14,106 nucleotides of DNA from Flavobacteriales bacterium (GTDB lineage: Bacteria; Bacteroidota; Bacteroidia; Flavobacteriales_D; Sanyastnellaceae), in contig JAPKAW010000028.1 of assembly GCA_028825055.1 (NCBI GenBank), positions 1-14,106 of the forward strand. Direction: 5' to 3'. This document shows positions 7,602-14,106 of the stretch, piece by piece (positions within the stretch are counted from its first letter, which is position 1; the number at the start of each line of letters is the position of its first letter). The notes beneath the pieces were generated by a model. The model was not told the origin of the DNA and did no database searches. It was given only the letters and a program-made list of their open reading frames with translations. A program made the translations under genes and the position numbers.

Positions 7602-8819
7602 TTAGAGTGTCGCCAACAATAAGTCCAAGTCCTTGTAAGGTAGTTTGGATTCTAAGGCCAACCCCGGATGGGTCAAATTGCCATTGAACATATACACCCC
7701 CGATCGCGCCAGTCGATTTTGCTTGACTGAAGCCTCAACACCGCCGTCTGCTGCAAATTCAAGCAACAAAGGGGCCATTATGTTACTCAGTGCCTTCGAA
7801 GCGGTTCTACTCACCCTTGAAGGGATGTTGGGAACACAGTAATGAATCACGTCCATTTCAATGTAGGTAGGACGCTCATGCGACGTAATGCGACTTGACT
7901 CAAAACAACCTCCTCGGTCAATGGTCACATCGACCACGACAGTTCCTTTTTGCATTCCAGCCACCATGGGTTCAGAAACGACCATGGGACTGCGTTGGCC
8001 TGTTCCTCGAATAGCTCCAATCGCAACATCTGCTGTCCGCAACGCTTCACTCAAGACTGAAGGCTGAAGTGTTGAGGTCCACAACCGTTGTCCGAGCGCA
8101 TTTTGAAGCCGAATCAGTCGGTTGGGGCTGTTGTCAAATAGTTTCACGGTCGCCCCCAAGCCCAGCGCAGCTCGCGCAGCAAATTCACCCACAGTTCCTG
8201 CTCCAATGATAACCACTTCCGTAGGGGACACCCCGGAAACTCCGCCAAATAAAGTCCCCCTGCCATGCGGCCCTGCAAGCAATTCACCCGCCATTAAAAC
8301 TGCCGAATTTCCAGCGATTTCGCCCATCGCGCGAACCAAGGGAAAGATGCCGTTTTCATTTTGGATAAAGTCCCATGCAATGGCCGTAATCTTCTTCGCC
8401 GCCAATGCCGCCAACAAGCCTGTTGGCTGAACAGTCCATTGCAAGGCACTGATCAATGTCTGACGCATTCCCATTAGTTCAACCTCCTCCATGGTTGGCG
8501 GTTCAACTTTGAGTACCATCGCTGTCTGGAAAGCCTGACGGCGATCGTAGACAATGCGCGCTCCTGACTCACTGTAATCCGAATCCGAGTAATGCGCCTG
8601 CTCTCCAGCTCCAGCTTCGATCAACACCTGATGGCCTCTCGCCACCAACAGGGCAACCGCCTCAGGGACCAATGCCACTCGTTTTTCCTGCAAACTCTCT
8701 TCCTTGGGAATCCCAATGACAAGTTCGCTTGATTTTGACGCGATTTGCAACACTTCTTCCTGAGGGAGAAGAGCTGCTTCACGTGCCAGAGATTGGATGC
8801 CTTTACTTTTTTCGTTCAT
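7602..8819 (-). CDS. Alanine dehydrogenase / transhydrogenase-alpha family protein (Bacteroidota type)
   Basis: The family includes alanine dehydrogenase (L-alanine + NAD+ to pyruvate + ammonia + NADH) and the alpha subunit of NAD(P) transhydrogenase. The 405-residue protein has a 32-residue leader (PQEEVLQIASKS) before the usual start VIGIPKE. The NAD-binding Rossmann motif is GAGTVG (206-211), with Asp229 at the end of the next strand, which favours NAD over NADP. Compared with M. tuberculosis alanine dehydrogenase as I recall it, Arg47, Lys104, Asp301 and Asn331 match catalytic or binding residues. The catalytic His96 position is Gln127 (LISALQWTVQ), so activity on alanine is uncertain. 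The ending HYCVPNIPSRVSRTAS is family-like. It is the last gene of the porX-tsaE operon, 29 bases after tsaE. Usual annotation: alanine dehydrogenase (ald). Confidence 0.85.
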   Translation of the reverse strand: MNEKSKGIQSLAREAALLPQEEVLQIASKSSELVIGIPKEESLQEKRVALVPEAVALLVARGHQVLIEAGAGEQAHYSDSDYSESGARIVYDRRQAFQTAMVLKVEPPTMEEVELMGMRQTLISALQWTVQPTGLLAALAAKKITAIAWDFIQNENGIFPLVRAMGEIAGNSAVLMAGELLAGPHGRGTLFGGVSGVSPTEVVIIGAGTVGEFAARAALGLGATVKLFDNSPNRLIRLQNALGQRLWTSTLQPSVLSEALRTADVAIGAIRGTGQRSPMVVSEPMVAGMQKGTVVVDVTIDRGGCFESSRITSHERPTYIEMDVIHYCVPNIPSRVSRTASKALSNIMAPLLLEFAADGGVEASVKQNRLARSGVYMFNGNLTHPGLALESKLPYKDLDLLLATL

Positions 8820-8848
8820 GTCCGGTTGTCAAAGTACTAAATCCAACG

Positions 8849-9343
8849 CTATGATGCATGCACTTGCCAAAGAATCACTCTACGACCAAGAGAATTTAAT
8901 GTGTCTTCCGTGAGAAACTCAAGGAGAAAAGCGTCCGGAGGCATAAGGCCTGGCGCCCTTTCTGGCCATTCCACTAAATTCAACGCATTCGCTTCAAAAT
9001 ATTCGGAAAGCCCCAAATCCCAAGCCTCTTCTTCTCCGCTTAAACGATATAAATCGTGATGAAAGATGGGCCATTCTCCAGCCTTGTAAGCATTGACTAT
9101 TCCAAATGTAGCACTTGCGGTTTCGCCATCCACGCCCCAGAGTTGACACAACGCGTTGACCAACGTGGTCTTGCCTGATCCCATAGGTCCATGAAGAGCA
9201 ACAACCCCCGAATAACCTCCATGAGCTTGGGGTCTAAGCACCTCTTTGAACACCGCGTTTAGACGCACAGCCAAGTCATCTATACCGTCAAGCGAATACC
9301 AGCCTGAGTCAAAAATTCTTTGTTGTTTTTTGGATACGCTCAT
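8849..9343 (-). CDS. tsaE: tRNA threonylcarbamoyladenosine biosynthesis ATPase TsaE
   Basis: TsaE is the small P-loop ATPase that works with TsaB and TsaD to place threonylcarbamoyl on A37 of ANN-reading tRNAs (t6A). The 164-residue protein carries Walker A GPMGSGKTT (52-60), the segment SATFGIVNAY (77-86; usually SPTF, so Pro is replaced by Ala), FHHDLYRL (94-101) with the conserved His-Asp-x-Tyr-Arg, and VEWPER (124-129). Together these are diagnostic of the family. Its ATG overlaps the TGA of porX in ATGA (9340-9343), so the two are translationally coupled in one operon. The gene is slightly longer than the usual 140-155 residues because of a polar N-terminal tail. TsaB and TsaD are not in the window. 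Confidence 0.95.
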   Translation of the reverse strand: MSVSKKQQRIFDSGWYSLDGIDDLAVRLNAVFKEVLRPQAHGGYSGVVALHGPMGSGKTTLVNALCQLWGVDGETASATFGIVNAYKAGEWPIFHHDLYRLSGEEEAWDLGLSEYFEANALNLVEWPERAPGLMPPDAFLLEFLTEDTLNSLGRRVILWQVHAS

Positions 9344-10914
9344 AAGGATTCAACAGGATCCAATTCGACCCATGGAATGATCACTTCCGCTAACGAAATA
9401 CCACCGTGCTGAAACGTGTCTTTGAAATTCTGGGCAAAATGATGGTAGTTATTGGGGTAAACTAAAAAGTCATCTTCACGCGCAAAAATATACGACGAGC
9501 TGACCTGTGGCCGAGGCAATCCAAAAGCGAGTGGATCCCGAACTTCAAACACATCTGAAGTTTTATAACCTAAATTTTTCCCCACTTTGTAGCGCAGATT
9601 GGAATTGGTTTTTCGGTCACCCTTTACTTGGATGGGGTTGGACACGCGAACTGTTCCATGATCCGTGGTGATAATCACACGTGCGTTAAACTCCGCCATT
9701 TGGTCAAACAATTCCCGAAGCGCGCTGTGCTCAAACCACGAAAGCGTGAGCGAACGGTATGCTGCGTCGTCTTCTGCTAGTTCCTTGAGGACATCCATCT
9801 CTGTTCGTGCATGGGACAACATGTCCACGAAATTGTAAACGACTGCCGTGATGTCGTTCTCTTTAGTTCGATGGAATTGATCCACCAACTTTCTTCCTGC
9901 TGCCAGATTGGTCACTTTATGATAGCCAGACTTGCCCTTGAAATCAAGCCGCTTAAGCAGTTGATCAAAAAGCTGTGCTTCGTATTTGTTTTTGCTCCCC
10001 TCTTGATCTTCATCCACCCAAAATTCCGGATAAACCCGCGCTATTTCTGCTGGAGTCATTCCCGCAAACAAAGCATTGCGCGCATACTGAGTTGCCGTCG
10101 GCAACATGGAGAAATAGGGTTCCGTGCGAACAACCCTGAAGCGATCGAGTAACATCGGTTCGATCATTCTCCACTGATCCATCCGAAGATTGTCAATGAC
10201 AACAAGATAAACCGGTCGATCTGATCCCGCGTCAGATAAAACCTGCGGCAATCTCTCGGTCAATAAACGATGTGACAAGGTCGGATGGTCGTCTCCCGGA
10301 GCAGCCATCCATTCTTCGTATGAAGTCTGATAGAACTTCGAAAACTGCCGGTCTGCGTCCTTGAATTGCATCTCCAAAACATCGCGCATCCCCGCATCAT
10401 CGGACCGCTCAAGTTCCAATTTCCAGTGTACCAACCTTTCGTAAATCGCGGTCCAATCAGCTGCATCCAAACGGCCCATCATCTGCATGGACAACTCCCG
10501 AAACTCCCGCTGGTAATCGGCCATAGCCTTCTCGCTGACCAATCGTTTTTCATCCAAATTCTTCTTTACAGCAAGCAGGATCTGATTGGGATTCACTGGC
10601 TTGATCAAGTAATCACTGATCTTGGAACCAATGGCCTCTTCCATAATGTGCTCCTCCTCACTTTTTGTGATCATGATAACCGGCAAGTGCGGACGCTTTT
10701 CTTTGATGCGTTGCAATGTTTCTAAACCATTTAAGCCGGGCATCTGCTCATCTAGAAAAACCAGGTCAAAAATTTGTCCTGCAAGCAACTCAAGGGCCTC
10801 AACACCGCTGTTGACCGCTGTCACATGGAAACCCTTTCCTTCTAAAAAGAGCAGATGTGGCCGCAAGAGTTCAATCTCATCATCTGCCCATAAAATTCGT
10901 GGAGTTCGCTGCAT
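9340..10914 (-). CDS. porX: PorX-type response regulator with PglZ domain (type IX secretion regulator)
   Basis: In Bacteroidota, PorX regulates the type IX secretion system and works with the histidine kinase PorY. Its C-terminal PglZ domain belongs to the alkaline phosphatase superfamily and has been reported to cleave oligonucleotides. The 524-residue product begins with a receiver domain: acidic pocket Asp11/Asp12, phospho-acceptor Asp55 in LVFLDEQMPG, Thr83 and Lys105 in YLIKPV. A helical linker spans about 120-230. The PglZ domain has Asp241 (LVVIDNLRMDQW), candidate nucleophile Thr273 or Thr275 (MLPTATQYAR), Asp364/His368 (NFVDMLSHAR), Asp418/His419 (TTDHGT) and His503 (FQHGG), all plausible metal or catalytic ligands. 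I chose the ATG at 10914; an in-frame TTG at 10935 lies inside the putative promoter box. It heads the porX-tsaE-ald operon. PorY is not in the window. Confidence 0.93.
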   Translation of the reverse strand: MQRTPRILWADDEIELLRPHLLFLEGKGFHVTAVNSGVEALELLAGQIFDLVFLDEQMPGLNGLETLQRIKEKRPHLPVIMITKSEEEHIMEEAIGSKISDYLIKPVNPNQILLAVKKNLDEKRLVSEKAMADYQREFRELSMQMMGRLDAADWTAIYERLVHWKLELERSDDAGMRDVLEMQFKDADRQFSKFYQTSYEEWMAAPGDDHPTLSHRLLTERLPQVLSDAGSDRPVYLVVIDNLRMDQWRMIEPMLLDRFRVVRTEPYFSMLPTATQYARNALFAGMTPAEIARVYPEFWVDEDQEGSKNKYEAQLFDQLLKRLDFKGKSGYHKVTNLAAGRKLVDQFHRTKENDITAVVYNFVDMLSHARTEMDVLKELAEDDAAYRSLTLSWFEHSALRELFDQMAEFNARVIITTDHGTVRVSNPIQVKGDRKTNSNLRYKVGKNLGYKTSDVFEVRDPLAFGLPRPQVSSSYIFAREDDFLVYPNNYHHFAQNFKDTFQHGGISLAEVIIPWVELDPVESL

Positions 10915-10932
10915 CGTTTCAAAGTGTCTGTT

Positions 10933-10961
10933 CAAAGGTAAGTCCGACGTGGTCGCTACAA
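10933..10961 (-). promoter_or_regulatory. Putative Bacteroidota-type promoter of the porX operon
   Basis: On the minus strand TTG (10961-10959) is followed after 18 bases by TACCTTTG (10940-10933), a full match to TTG-N17-23-TAnnTTTG. The predicted transcription start is near 10926-10928, giving a leader of about 12-14 bases before the porX ATG at 10914. The box is identical to the one before tRNA-Leu. This placement also argues against the upstream TTG start of porX. The motif is seen in the sequence; its activity is inferred. Confidence 0.6.
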
Positions 10962-11017
10962 GTTATCTTGCGGCTATTCTCAACGCAGTTGCTGCCCATT
11001 TCTTATCTGGTCCGAAG

Positions 11018-12259
11018 ATGCTGACTCACAACAAACACAAAATCCTCAATGATCCGGTTTACGGATTCATCACGATCCAGCATTCACTGACGTTTGATCT
11101 ATTGGATCATCCGCACATGCAAAGGCTCCGTCGTATCTCGCAACTCGGGCTCTCACACCTCGTGTATCCTGGGGCTGTGCACAACCGATTTCATCATGCC
11201 ATCGGAGCCATGCACTTGATGCAAGAAGCCATCTCGGTTTTGAAATCTAAAGGAGTGGCCATTAGCGAAGAAGAATCAGAGGGTGCCTGCGTAGCCATTT
11301 TGTTGCATGACATTGGTCACGGACCCTTTAGTCATGCACTAGAACATAGCATTGTGACAGGGGTCAACCACGAGGATATTTCCGTTCTTATCATGAACAG
11401 GCTCAACGAGGATATGCACGGCGCATTAGATACCGCCATCTCCATTTTCAATGATCACCATCCCAAGCACTTTCTGCATCAGCTGATTTCGTCTCAACTG
11501 GACATGGACCGGTTGGATTACTTGTCTCGAGATAGTTTCTATTCGGGTGTTGCTGAGGGCCGCGTTGGAAGTGAACGCATTATCAAAATGCTTTCTGTGG
11601 AAGATGGGCAATTGGTCGTTGAAGAAAAAGGCATTTATTCGATTGAGAAATTTGTCATGGCACGGCGACTGATGTACTGGCAAGTTTACTTGCACCGCAC
11701 GGTACTTTGCGCCGAATTTATGCTGATGTCTGCGCTCAAACGGGCCAAGCATGTCGCACAAATCGACCCCCATTTATTCTCGACACCGGCCCTGCATATA
11801 TTCTTGCACGAATCGCTAGATAAAGCTCGATTCATGGCTGACCCGAGCATTCTTGATCGCTTTTGTCAGCTTGATGACAGTGACATTCTTTGTGCTTTGA
11901 AAGCTTGGCAGGAACATTCTGACCCTATTCTGAGCGACTTGAGTCGCAGAATCATCAACAGGGACTTGTTTCAGATCGAGCTTCGGTCCCAAGGCTTCTC
12001 AAAAGACGAATTGGACATTCAACTTGAGCGTGTGGCAAAAGAATTTAAGCTCTCCACGGAAGACGCTAGTTACTATGTCATCAGCGAGCGCATTGACAAT
12101 CGCATCTATGAGTCAGGCGGAATCAAGATCCAATTTAAAGATGGAAGCATTAAGGACTTTGGGGATGCATCAGATCATTGGAACAGGGAAAACCTAACCA
12201 CTTTAGTGGTCAAATCTTTCCTCTGTTACCCCAAGAATCTCAAGCCTGTAAAGTCCTGA
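11018..12259 (+). CDS. HD-domain phosphohydrolase (dNTPase/SAMHD1-like)
   Basis: The 413-residue protein belongs to the HD superfamily, related to deoxynucleotide triphosphohydrolases and SAMHD1; its real substrate is not known to me. Metal-binding residues are in place: His60 in NRFHHAIG, His97-Asp98 in LLHDIGHGPFSH, and Asp162 in QLDMDRLDYLSRD. His101 and His106 are further candidate active-site residues. The start NKHKILNDPVYGFITI with QRLRRISQLGLSHLVYPGA matches the common Bacteroidota family, which fixes the start at the ATG at 11018. Upstream in-frame sequence to 10622 is antisense to porX and is not part of the gene. It diverges from porX, an arrangement I recall from other Bacteroidota, and converges on rng with 12 bases between the stop codons. 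No signal peptide or membrane segment is seen. Confidence 0.9.
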   Translation: MLTHNKHKILNDPVYGFITIQHSLTFDLLDHPHMQRLRRISQLGLSHLVYPGAVHNRFHHAIGAMHLMQEAISVLKSKGVAISEEESEGACVAILLHDIGHGPFSHALEHSIVTGVNHEDISVLIMNRLNEDMHGALDTAISIFNDHHPKHFLHQLISSQLDMDRLDYLSRDSFYSGVAEGRVGSERIIKMLSVEDGQLVVEEKGIYSIEKFVMARRLMYWQVYLHRTVLCAEFMLMSALKRAKHVAQIDPHLFSTPALHIFLHESLDKARFMADPSILDRFCQLDDSDILCALKAWQEHSDPILSDLSRRIINRDLFQIELRSQGFSKDELDIQLERVAKEFKLSTEDASYYVISERIDNRIYESGGIKIQFKDGSIKDFGDASDHWNRENLTTLVVKSFLCYPKNLKPVKS

Positions 12260-12274
12260 TTGCTCGAGCAATCA
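12257..12274. repeat. Perfect 18-base palindrome containing the stop codons of two convergent genes
   Basis: TGATTGCTCGAGCAATCA is its own reverse complement. Its first three bases are the TGA of the HD gene, and its last three, read on the other strand, are the TGA of rng. As RNA it would fold into a 7-bp stem with a UCGA loop in either transcript. No U-tract follows on either side, so it may be a weak two-way terminator, a 3'-end stabiliser or a protein site. The palindrome is certain; its role is not. Confidence 0.6.
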
Positions 12275-13822
12275 AATAGCCAACTCTTCTCCGAGTTTAT
12301 TGTAGAGGTGGTATTCCAACAATTCAAGTGAAGAATTTGATTCCACATGAATTTTCACATCATACTTTCTTTGCCAATTGCGCAATATCGATTTGATCCA
12401 CCCTTGTTTGATGTAGGACTCTACCATTGGATGTAGCATGATCGTCAACCGACGATGTCCTTCTCCTTCAACGAGGTAACTGATGCTATTTTCGATCGTG
12501 TCCGTCACAAGAATTGAAGACTGAACGGCACCCGTGCCTGAGCATGTTGGGCATTTTTCCGAAGTCTTAATCGTCGCTACTGGACGAACTCTTTGTCGCG
12601 TCATCTCAACCACACCAAATCGACTAGGGGCCAGAATGTTGTGCTTCGCTTTATCAGCTTGCATTGCGTCCTTAAGCGCATCGGTCAGTTGCTTGTTGTG
12701 CTCTCGCTTCGCCATATCGATGAAATCGATACAGATGATACCACCCATGTCGCGCAACCTCAAAATGCGCGCAATTTCATTAACGCATTCCAGATTGGTC
12801 TGAAACGCATTCTCTTCTTGATCTTTCGCTCCAGCTTTCCGCCCGCCACTATTCACGTCAATTACGTGCATGGCTTCTGTTTGCTCAACAATCAAATAGG
12901 CACCGCTCTTCAAATTGACTTGAGTACTAAACGCCGCCTTAATCTGGCGATGAATGGAAAGCGTATTGAATAAATCCTTGTCCTTACTCACACTCACGAC
13001 TCCTTCTTTGTCAGGAGCGATGGCGTGCAGATATGTCTTTACTTCATCAGCAAGTATCGCATCGTTCACACGGATGCTCGTGCAATCTGATGTTAACACA
13101 TCCCGCAATACAGCGCTGGTTTTGTTCAACTCCCCTAAAACGCGTTTACCTGGCTTGGCATTTTTCAATCGCTTGTGCAGCTCTGCCCAACGATTCACCA
13201 AGTCTTCCAAATCCGTGTGCAAGTCAGCGGCACCTTTTTCTTCGGCCACTGTACGCACAATGATTCCAAAGCCAGGAGGCCGGATACTCTGCATCAGTCG
13301 CTTCAGTCGGGTACGTTCCTTCTCCCCCTTAATTCTACCTGAAAGAGAAACCTTTTCGCTAAACGGAACCAAAACCAAATAACGGCCCGGCAGAGTCACC
13401 TCCGCTGTTAATCGTGGCCCCTTGGAGCTAATCGGCTCTTTCGAAACTTGAACCATGACCAATTGGGAAGAAGACACTTCGTCTTTGATCTTCCCTCTTT
13501 TGTCAATATCCGCTTCCCGCTTGAAATTTCCTAAATCTGCAACAGGCTCTTTCCCTTGCATCACGCGCTTCACATACTGTTGTTGAGTCCGGTAATACGG
13601 TCCCAAGTCCAAGTAATGTAAAAAAGCATCCCGTTCGTGTCCTACGTCTACAAAAGCCGCGTTCAAACTAGGCAATACTTTCCTGACACGGCCGAGAAAT
13701 ATATCTCCAACCGCAAACCCATTGCTGCCTTGATCACGATGTAACTCAACGAGTTGACCATCTTCCATCAAGGCAATCTCCACCTCACCTGAGATGGAAT
13801 TGATAACCAATTCTTTGCTCAC
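12272..13822 (-). CDS. rng: Ribonuclease G (Rne/Rng family)
   Basis: RNase E/G enzymes are Mg-dependent endonucleases that mature rRNA and start mRNA decay. The 516-residue protein begins with SKELVINSISGEVEIAL, the usual RNase G opening, from a GTG codon at 13822; no in-frame ATG lies just upstream. An S1 RNA-binding domain follows at about 38-130, with a lysine-rich insertion at about 75-120 that I recall from other Bacteroidota. The 5'-sensor/DNase-I-like catalytic core has the metal-binding Asp322 (HVIDVNSGG) and Asp366 (ICIDFIDM). The zinc-link CPTCSGTG has Cys424 and Cys427. It is RNase-G-sized, without the long scaffold tail of E. coli RNase E. It lies downstream of a 29-codon basic gene, separated by a hairpin, and converges on the HD gene. 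No Shine-Dalgarno sequence precedes it. Confidence 0.95.
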   Translation of the reverse strand: MSKELVINSISGEVEIALMEDGQLVELHRDQGSNGFAVGDIFLGRVRKVLPSLNAAFVDVGHERDAFLHYLDLGPYYRTQQQYVKRVMQGKEPVADLGNFKREADIDKRGKIKDEVSSSQLVMVQVSKEPISSKGPRLTAEVTLPGRYLVLVPFSEKVSLSGRIKGEKERTRLKRLMQSIRPPGFGIIVRTVAEEKGAADLHTDLEDLVNRWAELHKRLKNAKPGKRVLGELNKTSAVLRDVLTSDCTSIRVNDAILADEVKTYLHAIAPDKEGVVSVSKDKDLFNTLSIHRQIKAAFSTQVNLKSGAYLIVEQTEAMHVIDVNSGGRKAGAKDQEENAFQTNLECVNEIARILRLRDMGGIICIDFIDMAKREHNKQLTDALKDAMQADKAKHNILAPSRFGVVEMTRQRVRPVATIKTSEKCPTCSGTGAVQSSILVTDTIENSISYLVEGEGHRRLTIMLHPMVESYIKQGWIKSILRNWQRKYDVKIHVESNSSLELLEYHLYNKLGEELAI

Positions 13823-13854
13823 GCAGGAACTGGATGAAACGCAAGGAAGCGCCC

Positions 13855-13887
13855 CATTCGGGTGAGCACTAAGTACTCACCCGAATG
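13855..13887 (-). other. Perfect 12-bp hairpin between the small basic gene and rng
   Basis: CATTCGGGTGAG (13855-13866) and CTCACCCGAATG (13876-13887) are exact reverse complements with a 9-base loop. In the minus-strand transcript the stem begins 2 bases after the stop of the 29-codon gene and ends 32 bases before the GTG start of rng. What follows is GGGGCGCTTCC, not a U-tract, so it does not look like an ordinary intrinsic terminator. It may attenuate, stabilise or be cleaved. The hairpin is strong; its function is inferred. Confidence 0.7.
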
Positions 13888-13889
13888 AA

Positions 13890-13979
13890 TCACTTCTTCT
13901 TGTGCCGATTTTTGCGCAATCTTTTCTTCCGCTTGTGCGTCGACATCTTATGACGCTTCCGTTTTTTACCGCTTGGCAT
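13890..13979 (-). CDS. AURKAIP1/COX24-type small basic ribosomal-associated protein
   Basis: A 29-residue protein beginning MPSGKKRKRHKMSTHKR and ending NRHKKK; most residues are Lys, Arg or His. This is the short sequence annotated across Bacteroidota as an AURKAIP1/COX24 domain protein, related to mitochondrial mS38 and mycobacterial bS22 of the small ribosomal subunit. It therefore probably binds rRNA; that role is inferred from the family. The ATG at 13979 lies 10 bases after the stop of the upstream gene and follows an A/T-rich stretch with no Shine-Dalgarno sequence. The TGA is at 13890-13892. It is followed by a 12-bp hairpin and rng. It is short enough to be missed by routine gene callers. 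Confidence 0.88.
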   Translation of the reverse strand: MPSGKKRKRHKMSTHKRKKRLRKNRHKKK

Positions 13980-13989
13980 GATCTTAAAT

Positions 13990-14106
13990 TTATTCGTTTG
14001 TTCCAGAGGAATCTCCGGATTCTAATCGTGTGATAAAGTCCAAAACTCGGGCAGAGATGATCGTATCCGGGGCATAAGGTAAGTATTGCTGGTAACGAAT
14101 CACAGC
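13990..14106 (-). CDS. C-terminal end of a TPR-like protein, N-terminus outside window
   Basis: The minus strand is open from the window edge to the TAA at 13992-13990, giving 38 residues. The start of the fragment, AVIRYQQYLPYAPD, has the spacing of the second helix of a tetratricopeptide repeat (Ala, then aromatic at +4, aromatic at +7, Pro at +12). It is followed by a helix ISARVLDFITRLESG and a polar tail. A TPR protein is therefore likely, but the full identity cannot be seen. It ends 10 bases before the 29-codon gene and is probably co-transcribed with it and rng. Confidence 0.55.
   Translation of the reverse strand, partial: AVIRYQQYLPYAPDTIISARVLDFITRLESGDSSGTNE

Noticed and set aside
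8820..8848. TACTTTG before the alanine-dehydrogenase-family gene as a promoter
   Set aside because: It has one base too few between TA and TTTG and no -33 element; read-through from porX-tsaE explains expression.
10915..10935. Upstream TTG start for porX (seven extra residues)
   Set aside because: The TTG is part of the putative TACCTTTG promoter box, and PorX homologues begin close to the ATG at 10914.
10622..11017. In-frame N-terminal extension of the HD gene starting at a TTG
   Set aside because: It is antisense to the porX receiver domain, is low-quality protein sequence, and the family start (NKHKILNDPVYGF) follows the ATG at 11018.
12534..13382. Several plus-strand open frames opposite rng
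   Set aside because: They are shadows of the clear RNase G gene and show no protein-like features.
1..14106. Mobile elements, CRISPR array, toxin-antitoxin or defence genes
   Set aside because: No repeat array, transposase, integrase or defence motif was seen; all sizeable frames are accounted for by housekeeping or envelope genes.

Overview
The window looks like a housekeeping stretch of a Bacteroidota chromosome, probably Flavobacteriales-like. Four things point there: a PorX-type response regulator (receiver plus PglZ domain), an OstA-like protein of the Bacteroidota type, a lysine/arginine-rich 29-residue AURKAIP1/COX24-type protein, and the near absence of Shine-Dalgarno sequences before the start codons. 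Two perfect copies of TACCTTTG, which fits the Bacteroidota -7 consensus TAnnTTTG, lie before the tRNA gene and before porX. I see no insertion sequence, phage gene, CRISPR array or plasmid gene, and no gene-free stretch above 300 bases.

Layout. The left edge (1-856, minus) holds the N-terminal 285 codons of an OstA-like envelope protein. Divergent from it is a tRNA-Leu(UAG) gene (916-997). It is followed by a tightly packed protein quality-control and repair run on the plus strand: tig (trigger factor), clpP, clpX, mutS and a 141-residue protein of unknown function (7150-7575). Facing this run on the minus strand is a compact operon read right to left: porX, tsaE (overlapping porX by 4 bases) and an alanine-dehydrogenase-family gene. 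A gene for an HD-domain phosphohydrolase (11018-12259, plus) diverges from porX and converges on rng (RNase G, minus). Upstream of rng, in the same direction, lie the 29-residue basic gene and the C-terminal 38 residues of a TPR-like protein that leaves the window.

How the genes fit together. Trigger factor, ClpP and ClpX form a folding and degradation set, and MutS is the mismatch sensor of DNA repair. PorX is known in this phylum as a regulator of the type IX secretion system. TsaE supports the t6A37 modification of tRNAs. RNase G and the small basic protein belong to RNA processing and the ribosome.

No new defence or mobile system is visible. The most interesting signals are: (1) a dehydrogenase that lacks the catalytic histidine of true alanine dehydrogenases; (2) a 29-codon gene followed by a perfect 12-bp hairpin just upstream of rng; (3) a perfect 18-base palindrome containing both stop codons of the convergent HD and rng genes; (4) an inverted repeat bracketing the tRNA, with a possible pseudoknot directly before the tig start codon; (5) an unrecognised gene after mutS.
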